Part shown: piece by piece, positions 1 to 8,912 of the stretch
How positions within the stretch are numbered: the stretch's first letter is position 1
Layout of the letters: every line of letters begins with the position of its first letter
Source: GCA-2748575 sp965222725
Lineage (GTDB): Bacteria; Pseudomonadota; Gammaproteobacteria; Pseudomonadales; Ketobacteraceae
NCBI GenBank assembly: GCA_965222725.1
Contig: OZ244969.1
Span: 992,001-1,056,000, forward strand
DNA length: 64,000 nucleotides
Reading direction: 5' to 3'
Translations under genes and position numbers: made by a program
The notes under the pieces: model-generated
Databases searched by the model: none
The model's input: the letters and a program-made list of their open reading frames with translations, nothing else
What the model was told of the DNA's origin: nothing

Positions 1-1
1 G

Positions 2-196
2 GTTGGTAGCTTACCGTTTAATAAGCAAGATCCAATTGTTGCCATTTGTTTAAGTGCGCATCGCAGTATACCTGCAGTTCGTTTGTTGAAGCGTCTGGGG
101 TATAAAAATGTTAAACAGCTTAAAGGTGGTATGCGTGCCTGGAATAAATTAACGGCTGATGAATTTAAACAGTTAACCAACCAAAGAGCGGCTTAA
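2..196 (+). CDS. Rhodanese-like protein, C-terminal part (5' end outside window)
   Basis: The open frame enters from the window edge and ends at the TAA overlapping the next start (TAATG). The 64 visible residues carry the rhodanese active-site loop ICLSAHRS, with the catalytic Cys, followed by the usual ending 'LKRLGYKNVKQLKGGMRAW'. The family transfers sulfane sulfur or acts as a related thiol enzyme; the substrate cannot be inferred. It overlaps the following membrane-protein gene by one base, so the two are probably co-transcribed. Confidence 0.8.
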   Translation, partial: VGSLPFNKQDPIVAICLSAHRSIPAVRLLKRLGYKNVKQLKGGMRAWNKLTADEFKQLTNQRAA

Positions 197-597
197 TGAT
201 GTTTAGAACGATCAAGACCACTAAAGTATTGATGCTGCTGTTCGGTTGGGGGATGTTTGTTGGGTTACCTGCCCTGTTTTTTATATTTCCCCAGGGCTTT
301 CAATGGGGAAGCCACCCAGAATCACATTATGACCCATTATCACCTTACGCCTTTATGCTTGGTACCATGTACATTGCCTTAGCCATTGTATTGATTCGCA
401 GCGCAAAAGCTCCTGAAAAACATACGGCAATTATTGATTACACCATTTATTCAAGCGTTTTACATGGGGCATTGATGCTCGGGCAATCCTTCTTTGTACC
501 TCACGAATTAATGCATCTTATCGGAGATGTTCCCATGTTGTTTTTGATGGCTTGGTGTTTTTGGTATTGGCACCCGAATAAGGTTTCTCAATCTTAG
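196..597 (+). CDS. Small four-helix membrane protein, unknown function
   Basis: The 133-residue product has about four hydrophobic helices, near residues 10-32, 52-68, 82-100 and 105-125, with a short polar C-terminus. There is no signal peptide or recognised catalytic motif. A His/Pro/Glu-bearing loop (FFVPHELMHLIGD) between the last two helices is the most distinctive feature. The start overlaps the rhodanese stop, suggesting translational coupling. I do not recognise the function. Confidence 0.65.
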   Translation: MMFRTIKTTKVLMLLFGWGMFVGLPALFFIFPQGFQWGSHPESHYDPLSPYAFMLGTMYIALAIVLIRSAKAPEKHTAIIDYTIYSSVLHGALMLGQSFFVPHELMHLIGDVPMLFLMAWCFWYWHPNKVSQS

Positions 598-629
598 GGG
601 TAGATTAACAGGATAATAATTATGGCTAA

Positions 630-1454
630 GGCTTATCGCATCTTCATTACAATGCCAACAATAGTCCTATTTTTGAAACAATTAGAACAGCATTTGATTT
701 GATTGCCACAAACAGTGGTAAGCCCATTTATTATGCGAATAAACCCGCCACGGTGCACCAGTACGGCGGTGCACGTTTAGCTAATTCGGATACCAGTGGG
801 GTTGTGAATGAGCAAGGAGAAGTTTACTCCAATCCCGGTTTGTATGTGGCAGACGCATCCGCTTTGGCACAAGGTGTTGGGGGACCGCCCTCTATTACCG
901 TTTGTACTTGGGCAGCCCATGTCGCTGATTGCATAGGAAAATACTTATTGGATCAATCGGACTCTTATCAACATCGTGAGCTAATTAATATTCAAGAAAA
1001 TAGTATTAAGGGTTTCAGCTTTAGTCAGCTTGATACATTATTTGCGAGCCTGCCCCAGGCCTCGAGTGAGGATCCTCTGGGGGAGTTTGCAGGTCAATTA
1101 GTTATGGTGCGGGGCCTTAATTGGCTACCTAAAATACTCAGAGCATTCATCGTTAAAGCTTTTGAGCCTGCCCTGTTCCGAGGCTGGTATGGAAAATATT
1201 TGTGTGCCGGCAAGGGTCATAATATTTTTAGAAAAGGGAATAAAAAGAAATCTGCGTTGCCTTTCATGTTCATTAAAAGGGTTAGCAGTGACGGTAGTAG
1301 CATAGTCCACCAATTAAACTACGATATTCCCGAAAATGGTAGCAAAGTGAAACCGATATTGGGCGAGGCAAAGCGTCTTAATAAGAACACGTATTTAGCT
1401 AGAATGTATTATAAGAAAACAAAATTAGTTTATTATCTTTTGTCGGCTGGCTAA
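630..1454 (+). pseudogene. Truncated GMC oxidoreductase C-terminal domain fused to an unknown domain
   Basis: The open frame begins after a TAA at 627-629; the first plausible start is TTG at 699. Up to about position 950 it encodes the C-terminal GMC/cholesterol-oxidase-type domain, with the substrate-side HQYGGARL motif and the FAD-contacting NPGLYVADAS and GGPPSITV motifs. The whole N-terminal FAD-binding half is missing, so it cannot be a working oxidase. The remaining ~140 residues (FSFSQLDTLFASLP to the end) are homologous to the separate protein at 1546-2058. An ATG at 622 opens only a short peptide in another frame. It may be a deletion relic or an expressed fusion keeping only the downstream domain. 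Confidence 0.6.
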
Positions 1455-1545
1455 TTAGCCTGTTTCTTGCCTATTAGTCGCTTATTTCCCTTCATGGTTC
1501 ACGCTAAATTGCTCGTATTGTTAGACAATTTATAATGGTTGAACC

Positions 1546-2058
1546 ATGAACGCAGCTAATCAAGTTATTCAAAATACATCGGCGCAAAGCAAGTATCCAT
1601 GCCTGTATCAATTCTCTCAGAAAGAACTAGACGAGTTATTTGAAACGCTACCGCTGGTTGATGCAGCTGAGTTTACCGGGTATTACCGAGGCAGGTTTTT
1701 TGCTGTATTGGGTTTGGGGATATTGCCCAGAGGCATTAGAAGAGGTTTATACCGCCTTCTGGAAACGTTTATTAACCCATGGAGAGGAAAACAGTTTGAA
1801 GCTGGCAACGGTGGTAACGTTTGGCTTCATTCAACAAAAGGAGCCCGCTTCGGTTTTTACAACGTGGAACTTGATGACGATGGTTATGTTACCCAATTAA
1901 ATTACAACGTAAGTTGTAATGCAGCATGGTTGCAGCCTGTTCGTGGCGATGTTCGGATGCTTAGCGAAAACCGTTATTTGGCGAGAATGAATTATGAAAC
2001 AGCAAATAGGGTTTATCGAGTTTTATATTTCACCTTAATTCCTGCATCAATGAAATAA
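1546..2058 (+). CDS. Free-standing protein homologous to the tail of the upstream GMC fusion
   Basis: The 170-residue soluble protein aligns along most of its length with residues ~100-250 of the preceding open frame. Shared blocks are F-S-x-x-x-L-D-x-L-F-x-x-L-P, an aromatic/glycine block, VTQLNYN versus VHQLNYD, and NRYLARMNY versus NTYLARMYY. The family is not recognised. The C-terminal 'YLARM-Y' with aromatic residues is reminiscent of lipid-binding folds, but this is only an impression. It sits 19 bp before the intact GMC gene, so it probably works with that oxidoreductase. Confidence 0.65.
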   Translation: MNAANQVIQNTSAQSKYPCLYQFSQKELDELFETLPLVDAAEFTGYYRGRFFAVLGLGILPRGIRRGLYRLLETFINPWRGKQFEAGNGGNVWLHSTKGARFGFYNVELDDDGYVTQLNYNVSCNAAWLQPVRGDVRMLSENRYLARMNYETANRVYRVLYFTLIPASMK

Positions 2059-2077
2059 CGGCGCAGGAATTAATAAT

Positions 2078-3511
2078 ATGGATAGCTTTGATTTTATTAT
2101 TGTCGGTAGTGGTTTTGGTGGCTCTGTGGCGGCGCATAAGTTAACAGAAGCCGGTGCAAAGGTAGCCCTGATAGAACGTGGCCCATGGCGTGATACTACA
2201 CCTAATCAAGACGTGGTGGGTGTGCCAAAAAGTCCTTTGCCCTACGGTAAATACTTTTATAGCCATTTGGTGAATAAGATATCCGTACCTCTGTTTAAAA
2301 AGCCCCTAACGTTGAATGCGCGAGGTTTATACGAGCTTTACTACCAAAAGGATATGACAATTGCTTGTTCTAGTGGCGTTGGTGGTGGAAGCCATGTTTA
2401 TAGTGCCATGAACGTTCGGCCAGCGGTTGATGGTTATTGGCAAAGTATTCTTTCTGAGTATGCAGATGTTATGGAAAGCCATTATCAGTGGATGATTGGG
2501 AAAATGGGGGCAACACATCCTAGTAAAACATGTCCAAATTACGTCGGGAATACATGGCAAAGTGATGATGGCTTTAAAGCGCATAGCGCACAACCTGCCA
2601 TGAGTATTTCTGACGTGGATGGAAACAAAGGCAACAATAGTTTTTTAGGATCTCCCACAGGATCTAAAGCAACGTTAGATAAAGTGTTTCTACAAGATGC
2701 GCAGCGTAAAGGTTTAATGATACACGCATTGCATGAATGCAAAGGAATTGAAAAACATCGAAGTAAGAATAACGATTTCTTTTTGGTACAGTGTTTTGAT
2801 CATAACGCCAGTCGTTTTCGTTTTTTTAAAGCTAAAAAAGTTGTGTTAGCCGCAGGTACTTTAAATACGGTACGGCTAATGTTTAGTAGTCGAGATCAGG
2901 GTGGTCTAGTTGGCATGCCTGCTTTGGGTTATGGCTTCGTTGGGAATGGCGACTTTCCCGCCTATTGGCCAATTAATAAAGAGAGCGCAAATTTTATGGA
3001 TGCCTCACCTTGCCATGGTCGGCTAGCGCTTGTAGGCCTGCCAGATGCACCAAATATCACTACCTATGGCTTTAATGGTTTCGAAAACACGCCACTGCCG
3101 AAACGGCTAAAAACTAGACTAAAAAAAGATCTAATTTTAGTTGGTATGGGCGCGGATCAGAACCTTGGTATGTTTACCTGGACTAAAGGCAGGTTGGGAG
3201 TGCGTTACCTTCATGAGTCCCAGTCAATTCTGAAACAAATAAAACAAACTTTTGATTCTGTTGGTGAAAGAAGTGGTACAAAAGTTATTTACACCAACAA
3301 ACGTTACCTAACTGTACATCCGTTGGGTGGAGCCATTGCAGGAACAAATAATCTGCACTCGGTCGTTAATTTAGGTGGCGAAGTTCATGATGTGCCGGGC
3401 TTGTATGTGGCTGATGGTGCCGCTTTACCTAAAGCGCCAGGTGCGCCACCTTCCATGACCATTGCTGCTTGGTCTGCGCATGTATCGCAGCAACTTGTTG
3501 CCAATCATTAA
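2078..3511 (+). CDS. GMC-family (cholesterol-oxidase-like) FAD oxidoreductase
   Basis: The 477-residue flavoenzyme has the N-terminal dinucleotide-binding motif IVGSGFGGSVAA (residues 7-18) and the acidic ribose-binding IERGPW. It also has the GMC block ACSSGVGGGSHVYS, a VLAAGTLNT segment, and the C-terminal TVHPLGGA and GLYVADGAALP-x-APGAPPSMT motifs. The intact HPLGGA box and both FAD halves suggest a functional dehydrogenase or oxidase acting on a hydroxyl group, possibly of a sterol or other lipid. No signal peptide is visible. It is followed closely by an AhpD-like gene. Confidence 0.85.
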   Translation: MDSFDFIIVGSGFGGSVAAHKLTEAGAKVALIERGPWRDTTPNQDVVGVPKSPLPYGKYFYSHLVNKISVPLFKKPLTLNARGLYELYYQKDMTIACSSGVGGGSHVYSAMNVRPAVDGYWQSILSEYADVMESHYQWMIGKMGATHPSKTCPNYVGNTWQSDDGFKAHSAQPAMSISDVDGNKGNNSFLGSPTGSKATLDKVFLQDAQRKGLMIHALHECKGIEKHRSKNNDFFLVQCFDHNASRFRFFKAKKVVLAAGTLNTVRLMFSSRDQGGLVGMPALGYGFVGNGDFPAYWPINKESANFMDASPCHGRLALVGLPDAPNITTYGFNGFENTPLPKRLKTRLKKDLILVGMGADQNLGMFTWTKGRLGVRYLHESQSILKQIKQTFDSVGERSGTKVIYTNKRYLTVHPLGGAIAGTNNLHSVVNLGGEVHDVPGLYVADGAALPKAPGAPPSMTIAAWSAHVSQQLVANH

Positions 3512-3534
3512 TATTGAAAATAAAGGGGATCGAC

Positions 3535-4122
3535 ATGGCGAAATTCAAAAAACGAGTATTTACTCCAGGAAATTTATTAAAGCGATTGTCGTTAGCAGGC
3601 TTGCATCTACCTTTCTTGGTGCGTGGGGTACTATGGCCTGCAACGTCGCGGGCTTTGCGGGAAAAAATTATGTTAGCGGTGACCTCGGTTAATGACTGCC
3701 GCTATTGTTCGTGGGGGCATACTCGATTGGCGTTGGCAAACGGCGTTGATATTGATGAGTTAAATCAATTGTTGAGTCATGAAGGGGTTAATGTCGGTAG
3801 TGATGCGGATGCAGCTGCCGTTTTATATGCACAGCATTATGCGGATACTGATGGAAAAGTAGATCCTGAAGCTATTGTTCAATTAAAACCTTATTTTAGT
3901 TCATACCAAATTCGTGAGATACATGCTTATATCCATGCAATTTATATTGGTAACTTGTCTGGAAATACTTTTGATGCCCTATTAGAACGCTTTCGGGGAA
4001 ACCAAGTTGAAGGTAGCAATATCTTATTTGAGATTCTATGTTCGATAATAGCAGCACCTATTCTGATTCTTATTTGGTTAAAAGCTAAGGGCGATACGAA
4101 GGTTAAATTCGAAACGCTCTAG
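3535..4122 (+). CDS. AhpD/carboxymuconolactone decarboxylase-like protein
   Basis: The 195-residue product carries the CMD/AhpD redox motif C-x-x-C-x-x-x-H (CRYCSWGH) after the conserved REKIMLAVTSVND helix. That motif is typical of alkylhydroperoxidase-like thiol enzymes. The start at 3535 is chosen because AAAGGGGA lies just upstream; a longer frame extends into the GMC gene. The C-terminus has one hydrophobic helix (ILFEILCSIIAAPILILIWL), so it may be membrane-anchored. It lies 23 bp after the GMC gene, suggesting a shared transcript. Confidence 0.8.
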   Translation: MAKFKKRVFTPGNLLKRLSLAGLHLPFLVRGVLWPATSRALREKIMLAVTSVNDCRYCSWGHTRLALANGVDIDELNQLLSHEGVNVGSDADAAAVLYAQHYADTDGKVDPEAIVQLKPYFSSYQIREIHAYIHAIYIGNLSGNTFDALLERFRGNQVEGSNILFEILCSIIAAPILILIWLKAKGDTKVKFETL

Positions 4123-4536
4123 GGTTGTTTCTAATGTGCTCGTGTAATCGAAAGGCAGTTGGACTATACAGTAACCGCCATTCGATTGATCTTATTAATG
4201 TCCGCTTTAGCTCAATGGGGACTCTAAGACTTACAAATACACAAAATCTATACCGACAATTAGTGGAACACTTGTTGGTTAAGTCTCCAAAGAAGATGGA
4301 AGTGTGTATCAGCTTAGTTTGTCCAAATGCTGCTTAAAGTTGCGCTACTCGCATTGAACGGGGATTCGACGAGTTAATGCGCCGTTTGATGATGATCAAG
4401 CGCTTACTGACAAAAATTTAGACTAGATTTAAAACACACATTTCAGTAATGCTAATCTTTCGAATTAACAACTATATTGCCAGTCGTTAACGACTTTATA
4501 ACATCGTTAACGACATTATTCCCCCTGAACAACAAA
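4123..4536. other. Left flank of attTn7: intergenic, no gene seen
   Basis: This is AT-rich sequence with only short, motif-less open frames. Before the transposon inserted, it lay immediately downstream of glmS (which reads leftward). The only structure noticed is the duplicated palindrome at 4483-4514. Confidence 0.7.
4483..4514. repeat. Duplicated palindrome forming an 11-bp hairpin
   Basis: TCGTTAACGA occurs twice, 20 bp apart. The outer arms GTCGTTAACGA and TCGTTAACGAC are perfect inverted repeats around a 10-nt loop. Each copy is also self-complementary. It could have served as the glmS transcription end before the Tn7-type insertion, but no long T-tract follows. A protein-binding site is equally possible. 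Confidence 0.6.
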
Positions 4537-4744
4537 TGTGGGAGGAAAATAAAGTGTCATCCTAACTACAGGACCCTGCAACGTAGCAATTCCTGCAAAA
4601 ATCCATTTAAAACAATGACTTATTTCAATTCTGCCATCTGCAAGCGTTTTGTGGGGATGGAGGCCGGAATCATTAAAGTATCATCCTAATTTTCGCTCAA
4701 CCTTGGAAAATGCTGAGAATCGTAAAAATAAAGTTTCATCCTTT
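4537..4744. repeat. Tn7-type left end with three spaced TnsB-binding repeats
   Basis: Repeats of the form A-x-TAAAGT-x-TCATCC occur near 4548-4563, 4672-4688 and 4726-4742, all in the same orientation. The wide, uneven spacing is the arrangement of a Tn7 left end. The terminal sequence is TGTGGGAGGAAAATAAAGTG. Confidence 0.9.
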
Positions 4745-5163
4745 CCGCTACTAGTTCAAGGCTTTCTTCCGGCCGCCGGCAACAACGCTGCTTGGCTGAG
4801 GCGATCCACTTGCGCTACCGCTCACTGATCAGATCGCACTTGAACTCGACGAGCAGCCAACCATCAGGCCGAGCGTGATCGCCAAAAAAAACGGATCATG
4901 CGAAATCCTTCGTTGAGTTTGGCGCGGGTTTTTAGCAAATCAGCTGGCCCGCGATCCGGTTGAGAGTGATCCGAAGCGGTCCTTGACGACCGGCACAAAT
5001 CGGCCAATAGCAGACCCTCGTGGCTGTCTCCTTCCAGCTCACGGAACGAGCGAACAGGTCTGCGTCTTTTAACGGTGATGTATGATCGGCTGAAAGGGCG
5101 GATGAGCACTGGCCTGAATTTCGTGCTGGACGGCACGGTATTATTTGGATGTTTGGAGTCTCC
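4745..5163. other. Sub-terminal cargo stretch without a recognisable gene
   Basis: There are about 420 bp between the left-end repeats and the radical-SAM gene. Several short overlapping frames exist on both strands but none has a domain motif or convincing start. It may hold eroded gene fragments and the promoter of the radical-SAM gene. Confidence 0.5.
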
Positions 5164-5991
5164 ATGATGGAGCTAATGGAAGAGACATTTCATATTCGAG
5201 AGCTGGAGATATCGATAACTTCACGTTGTACTCTAGCTTGCGCTCATTGTGAGTTCCTGGTTCCCAAACAGCCCTTGCCATCCATTGGTGAGCCTGTAGC
5301 TGAACTCGCCGAGACACTTGCAAACCTTTTCAAGGCGGGCGTCAGAGTTCAGAGCTTAGCTGTCCTAGGGGGAGAACCGACTATCGATGGGCGCTTGCTG
5401 GAGCGTGCATTGGCGAGATTTTCCGCAGTTGGCATTGCGGAGCACTTGGAGGTAGTCACCAATGGCCTGACGCCGCGCGGGCTGACCAAGACCTCGTTAC
5501 AGCATATCGATCGCTTGAGCGTCAGTGTCTATGGCCTGGGCGGCACGATTCTCGATCGTTATCGCACGTCGATTTCCCTTGTCGCACCCCATGTGGAACT
5601 TATTTTCCGGATGAATGACGAGGGCTGGGATCCCTGGAGCGATGAACGCGAAGTCTCAGATGAGCAAGCCCAAGCAATGTTTGATGATTGCTGGTATCGG
5701 CGCCACTGTGCCACGGTCGAGCGCGGCCGGCTTTTCATTTGCTCTCGAATCGCAAAACTGTCAAGGGACGATGAGGGGCTGGCCATCACCGCTGGGACCA
5801 CGCTTGATGATGTGCGTGCGTATATGAACCGGATACTGTTTTTGCCTGCGTGTGCAACCTGTACACCTATGATGGGGCTTGAGTTAGTTCCAGCCGGAGT
5901 ACAGCCGGATGATCGTATTCCCCGATTAGAAGCGAGGGCTATCGACTGGTTGGATGCAGAGATTCGAAGTGCGGAAGCAAGAATCGTATGA
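5164..5991 (+). CDS. Radical SAM enzyme with extra C-terminal cysteines
   Basis: The 275-residue protein has the radical-SAM cluster motif C-x3-C-x2-C at Cys22, Cys26 and Cys29 (CTLACAHC). This is followed by the SAM-binding LGGEPT and the VVTNGL strand. The C-terminal third carries further cysteines (FDDC, RRHC, FICS, LPACATC), suggesting a SPASM-like auxiliary iron-sulfur site. ATG 5164 is chosen because GGAG lies about 6 bp upstream. The stop overlaps the next start (ATGA), coupling it to a nucleotide-kinase-like ATPase. The substrate is unknown: the pairing allows modification of a nucleotide or a peptide. Confidence 0.85.
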   Translation: MMELMEETFHIRELEISITSRCTLACAHCEFLVPKQPLPSIGEPVAELAETLANLFKAGVRVQSLAVLGGEPTIDGRLLERALARFSAVGIAEHLEVVTNGLTPRGLTKTSLQHIDRLSVSVYGLGGTILDRYRTSISLVAPHVELIFRMNDEGWDPWSDEREVSDEQAQAMFDDCWYRRHCATVERGRLFICSRIAKLSRDDEGLAITAGTTLDDVRAYMNRILFLPACATCTPMMGLELVPAGVQPDDRIPRLEARAIDWLDAEIRSAEARIV

Positions 5992-6380
5992 GCCAATACG
6001 CGGAGGTTATTTCCAAGAGAGTTGCGATCTGTGTTGGTGGTATTCCTGGGGCAGGCAAAACTACCCTGCTTCGCGCGCATGTGGAGCGTGAAATGCGGGA
6101 CACGCAAGTAACGGGCTCATCCATCGTTAAAACGATTATTGCGCCATCATCCGTACATGATCTTGACGGCTGGGCTCCTGAGCGGCGCCGCGCCGTGCGT
6201 GAACAGTCCATTCACGAGTTGCGCCGGATTCAAGAGAAATGTGCAGGGCGCCTGCTCGTTGACGGACATTTCACCCTTCGAAACAGAACTACTGGCGTGC
6301 TTGAGCCTATTTTCACACCTGAAGACAAGGCGTTTTTCAAAGCCCTTGTGCTAATACACCCCCAGCCTAAGTCGGTGCTA
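5988..6380 (+). pseudogene. Archaeal-adenylate-kinase-like P-loop kinase, 3'-truncated
   Basis: The N-terminus has a Walker A loop GIPGAGKTT (residues 18-26). The core ends with VDGHFTLRN, matching the 'VD-H' strand of archaeal-type adenylate kinases and related small kinases, then FFKALVLIHPQP. Homology stops near 6378-6380, where an rlmG fragment begins. The frame stays open to 6521 by reading through foreign sequence into an IS66 element. The lid and C-terminal part of a ~190-residue kinase are therefore missing, and activity is doubtful. It overlaps the radical-SAM gene by 4 bp. Confidence 0.7.
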
Positions 6381-6565
6381 GGGCAAAGGTGGCGAACTGT
6401 GGATCGTCGGCAACCGCCACCTGGGCTACCACCTCAAGCTCAAGCGGCTGTTCGGCCAGGTCGAGCAGGTCGCGGCGACGCCGAAGTTCGTCGTAAGCGG
6501 TCGATAAACCCCATCTGTTGATGCCGTGCCGATTCAGCCATGGTGCCTCCACCACGGAGGTAACC

Positions 6566-6916
6566 ATGAACGATTTCACTCAACTCACCGATCAACAGCG
6601 CCACTGGTTGGCGCACATCGAGGCCGCACAACAGTCTTCGTTGTCGCTCGCCGCCTATGCCCGTAACCAGGGGCTGGCGCCACAGACGCTTTATCAATGG
6701 CGCCACCTGTTCAGGCAACAAGGGAGGCTGCCAGCATCACCACGCAAGGTGGCGAACTTTGCCCAAGTGCAGGTCATGGCCACGATGACCGGCGCGGCGG
6801 ACGCGCCTATTCGACTGGCGCTGGGGGGCGGCCTGTCGCTTGCTTGCCAGCACTGGCCGGACCCAGCCTGGCTGGCGCGCCTGGCACATTTGCTGGATCA
6901 GGGTTCACGCACATGA
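6566..6916 (+). CDS. tnpA: IS66 accessory protein TnpA (helix-turn-helix)
   Basis: The 116-residue product has an N-terminal helix-turn-helix (SLAAYARNQGLAPQTLYQWR), typical of the IS66 OrfA/TnpA protein. The start at 6566 is set by a strong GGAGG six bases upstream. The stop overlaps tnpB (ATGA), indicating translational coupling. Confidence 0.88.
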   Translation: MNDFTQLTDQQRHWLAHIEAAQQSSLSLAAYARNQGLAPQTLYQWRHLFRQQGRLPASPRKVANFAQVQVMATMTGAADAPIRLALGGGLSLACQHWPDPAWLARLAHLLDQGSRT

Positions 6917-7269
6917 TGCGCCCACAAGGTGGCATGCCCGTCTATCTGCACCGTGAGCCGGTGGACTTCCGGCTGGCGATTCGGGGACTCTCGCTCAAGG
7001 TGGAACAGGAGCTTCAACTCGACCCCTTCGGCGAGAGCCTGTTCGTGTTCGTGAACCGGCAGCGCAACCGCATCAAAATCCTGTATTGGGAGCGCAACGG
7101 GTTTTGTCTTTGGTACAAACGCCTGGAACAGGAGCGCTTCAAGTGGCCGGAGCCTTCTGGATCCGAGATCGTAACCCTCTCGGTACAGGAGTTGAACTGG
7201 CTCCTCGACGGCTTCGACCTGTGGCGCAACCAACCTCACAAAATATTGAAATATCAGTCGGTTGGGTAG
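6913..7269 (+). CDS. tnpB: IS66 Orf2/TnpB protein
   Basis: The 118-residue product has the IS66 Orf2 signature: YLHREPVDFRLAIRGL, a PFGESLFVFVNRQRNRIKIL block and WLLDGFDLWRNQPH near the end. It is required for transposition in studied IS66 elements, though its biochemical role is unsettled. A second ATG directly follows the first, so the protein could be one residue shorter. Confidence 0.9.
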   Translation: MMRPQGGMPVYLHREPVDFRLAIRGLSLKVEQELQLDPFGESLFVFVNRQRNRIKILYWERNGFCLWYKRLEQERFKWPEPSGSEIVTLSVQELNWLLDGFDLWRNQPHKILKYQSVG

Positions 7270-7284
7270 CCATGATCGGGTATA

Positions 7285-8904
7285 ATGGCAACCATGAAAC
7301 GACCGCCGAACCCACTTCCAAGCGATCCTGCCCATCTCCAAAACCTGGTTCTGGAGTTGCAAGCCCAGCTGCTGGTGCAGCAGCGTCAGTTGCAACAAAA
7401 AGACCTGCGCATCCAGATCCTGGAGGAATACGTCCGTCTGGAGAAACTGCGCCGCTATGGACCGAAGTCCGAAAAGGTCGCCGGTCAGGGCGAGCTGTTC
7501 AACGAAGTGGAAACGCTGGCAGAGGTGGATCTTCCGGAACCGACGGCGCTGGAGCGCGCCGAGGCGCCCGCACATCCCTCTGCACGCCGCACCAGCACAC
7601 CACGCCCCGGCCGCAAGCCGCTGCCGGCGGAGCTGCCGCGCGTGCGCATCCTGCATGAGCTGTCCGAGGGCCAGCAGGTCTGCCCCTGCGGATGCCAGTT
7701 AAAGGTAATTGGCGAGGAAGTCAGCGAACAGCTCGACATTGTTCCCGCTCAGGTGCGGGTGTTGCAGCATGTGCGCCAGAAATACGCCTGCCGCGCCTGC
7801 GAACAGGGCGTGCTAACGGCGCCGCTGCCCCCGCAGCCCATCCCCAAGAGCCAAGCCAGCCCCGGTCTGTTGGCGCACCTCATGGTCGCCAAGTACCTGG
7901 ATGCCCAGCCCCTGCACCGGCAGGAGAAGGCGTTGGCCCGCAGCCAGGTGCATCTGCCCCGGCAGACCCAAGCCACCTGGATGATCCGGGCCAGCCAACT
8001 GTTCCAGCCCCTGCTCAACCTGATGCGGGATACCTTACTCAGTGGGCCTTACCTGCACTGCGACGAAACCCGGTTGCAGGTACTGAAAGAACCGGACAAG
8101 CCGGCCGAGAGCCAGTCCTATATGTGGGTGCAAGTGGGTGGTCTGCCGGATCGACGCGTGATCCTCTACGACTACCGCGACACCCGCTCCGGGCGCGTGC
8201 CCGTGGAACTTCTGGCCGATTACCAGGGCTACCTCATGGTGGATGGCTACGAGGGCTATGGCGCCGTGGGCCGTCAGGACGGTGTGCAGCTCTTAGCTTG
8301 TTGGGCGCATGCCCGCCGCAAGTTCGTCGAGGCCGGCAAGGCCCAGCCCAAGGCCAGCAAAACCACCCGCCGGGCAGATCAGGTGATCCAGCAAATCGCC
8401 AGGCTCTACAAGATCGAGCGGGAGGCACAAGAGTTCTCGCCGGAAGCCCGTTATCAGTTCCGCCAGGAGCGTAGCCTGCCGATCCTGGCAGATTTACGCG
8501 CTTGGCTGGATGAAAACCGGGCGCAGGTGCTGCCCAGCGGCAAGCTGGGCGAGGCCATCGCTTATCTGGACAAATACTGGCCACGCCTGGTGCGTTACTG
8601 CGAGGATGGACGCCTGCCCATCGACAACAATCCGGCCGAAAATGCGATCCGCCCGTTCGTGATTGGGCGCAAGAACTGGCTCTTCAGTGCCAGCCAACAA
8701 GGCGCGCACGCGAGCGCAGCGATCTACAGCCTGATCGAAACGGTCCGTGCCAATGGTCTGGAACCTTACCATTACCTTCGCCATGTTCTGAAAGCGCTGC
8801 CCAGGGTGCAATCGGTTGAAGATTACGAGCGCTTGCTGCCGTGGAGCCTGACGGCGGATACCTTAATCGAATCGCGCCTGGCTGACGAGGGTGGTGTTGG
8901 TTGA
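7285..8904 (+). CDS. tnpC: IS66 transposase TnpC
   Basis: The 539-residue DDE transposase has an N-terminal leucine-rich coiled coil (residues ~15-55) and a zinc-binding CPCGC motif near residue 133. The catalytic region contains LHCDETRLQV, VDGYEGYGAV and PIDNNPAENAIRPFVIGRKN, the usual IS66 core. It appears intact. The stop lies 8 bp from the right inverted-repeat terminus. Confidence 0.93.
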   Translation: MATMKRPPNPLPSDPAHLQNLVLELQAQLLVQQRQLQQKDLRIQILEEYVRLEKLRRYGPKSEKVAGQGELFNEVETLAEVDLPEPTALERAEAPAHPSARRTSTPRPGRKPLPAELPRVRILHELSEGQQVCPCGCQLKVIGEEVSEQLDIVPAQVRVLQHVRQKYACRACEQGVLTAPLPPQPIPKSQASPGLLAHLMVAKYLDAQPLHRQEKALARSQVHLPRQTQATWMIRASQLFQPLLNLMRDTLLSGPYLHCDETRLQVLKEPDKPAESQSYMWVQVGGLPDRRVILYDYRDTRSGRVPVELLADYQGYLMVDGYEGYGAVGRQDGVQLLACWAHARRKFVEAGKAQPKASKTTRRADQVIQQIARLYKIEREAQEFSPEARYQFRQERSLPILADLRAWLDENRAQVLPSGKLGEAIAYLDKYWPRLVRYCEDGRLPIDNNPAENAIRPFVIGRKNWLFSASQQGAHASAAIYSLIETVRANGLEPYHYLRHVLKALPRVQSVEDYERLLPWSLTADTLIESRLADEGGVG

Positions 8905-8912
8905 TCGCTTAC

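Larger units (their letters stand above)
6493..8912 (+). mobile_element. IS66-family insertion sequence
   Basis: The ends are imperfect inverted repeats beginning GTAAGCG (left GTAAGCGGTCGATAAACC; right, read inward, GTAAGCGATCAACCAACACC). The 8-bp target duplication AGTTCGTC occupies 6485-6492 and 8913-8920. It carries the standard tnpA-tnpB-tnpC trio, all intact. Length is 2,420 bp. It sits inside the rlmG fragment. Confidence 0.95.

Noticed and set aside
4125..4689. Two ~70-codon open frames near the left end
   Set aside because: They have no motifs or ribosome sites, and one of them crosses the transposon boundary.
5164..5991. Radical-SAM gene as a prokaryotic viperin
   Set aside because: The cluster motif and downstream blocks differ from viperin (no N-Y-K-C-x-F-C pattern), and extra C-terminal cysteines point to another subgroup.
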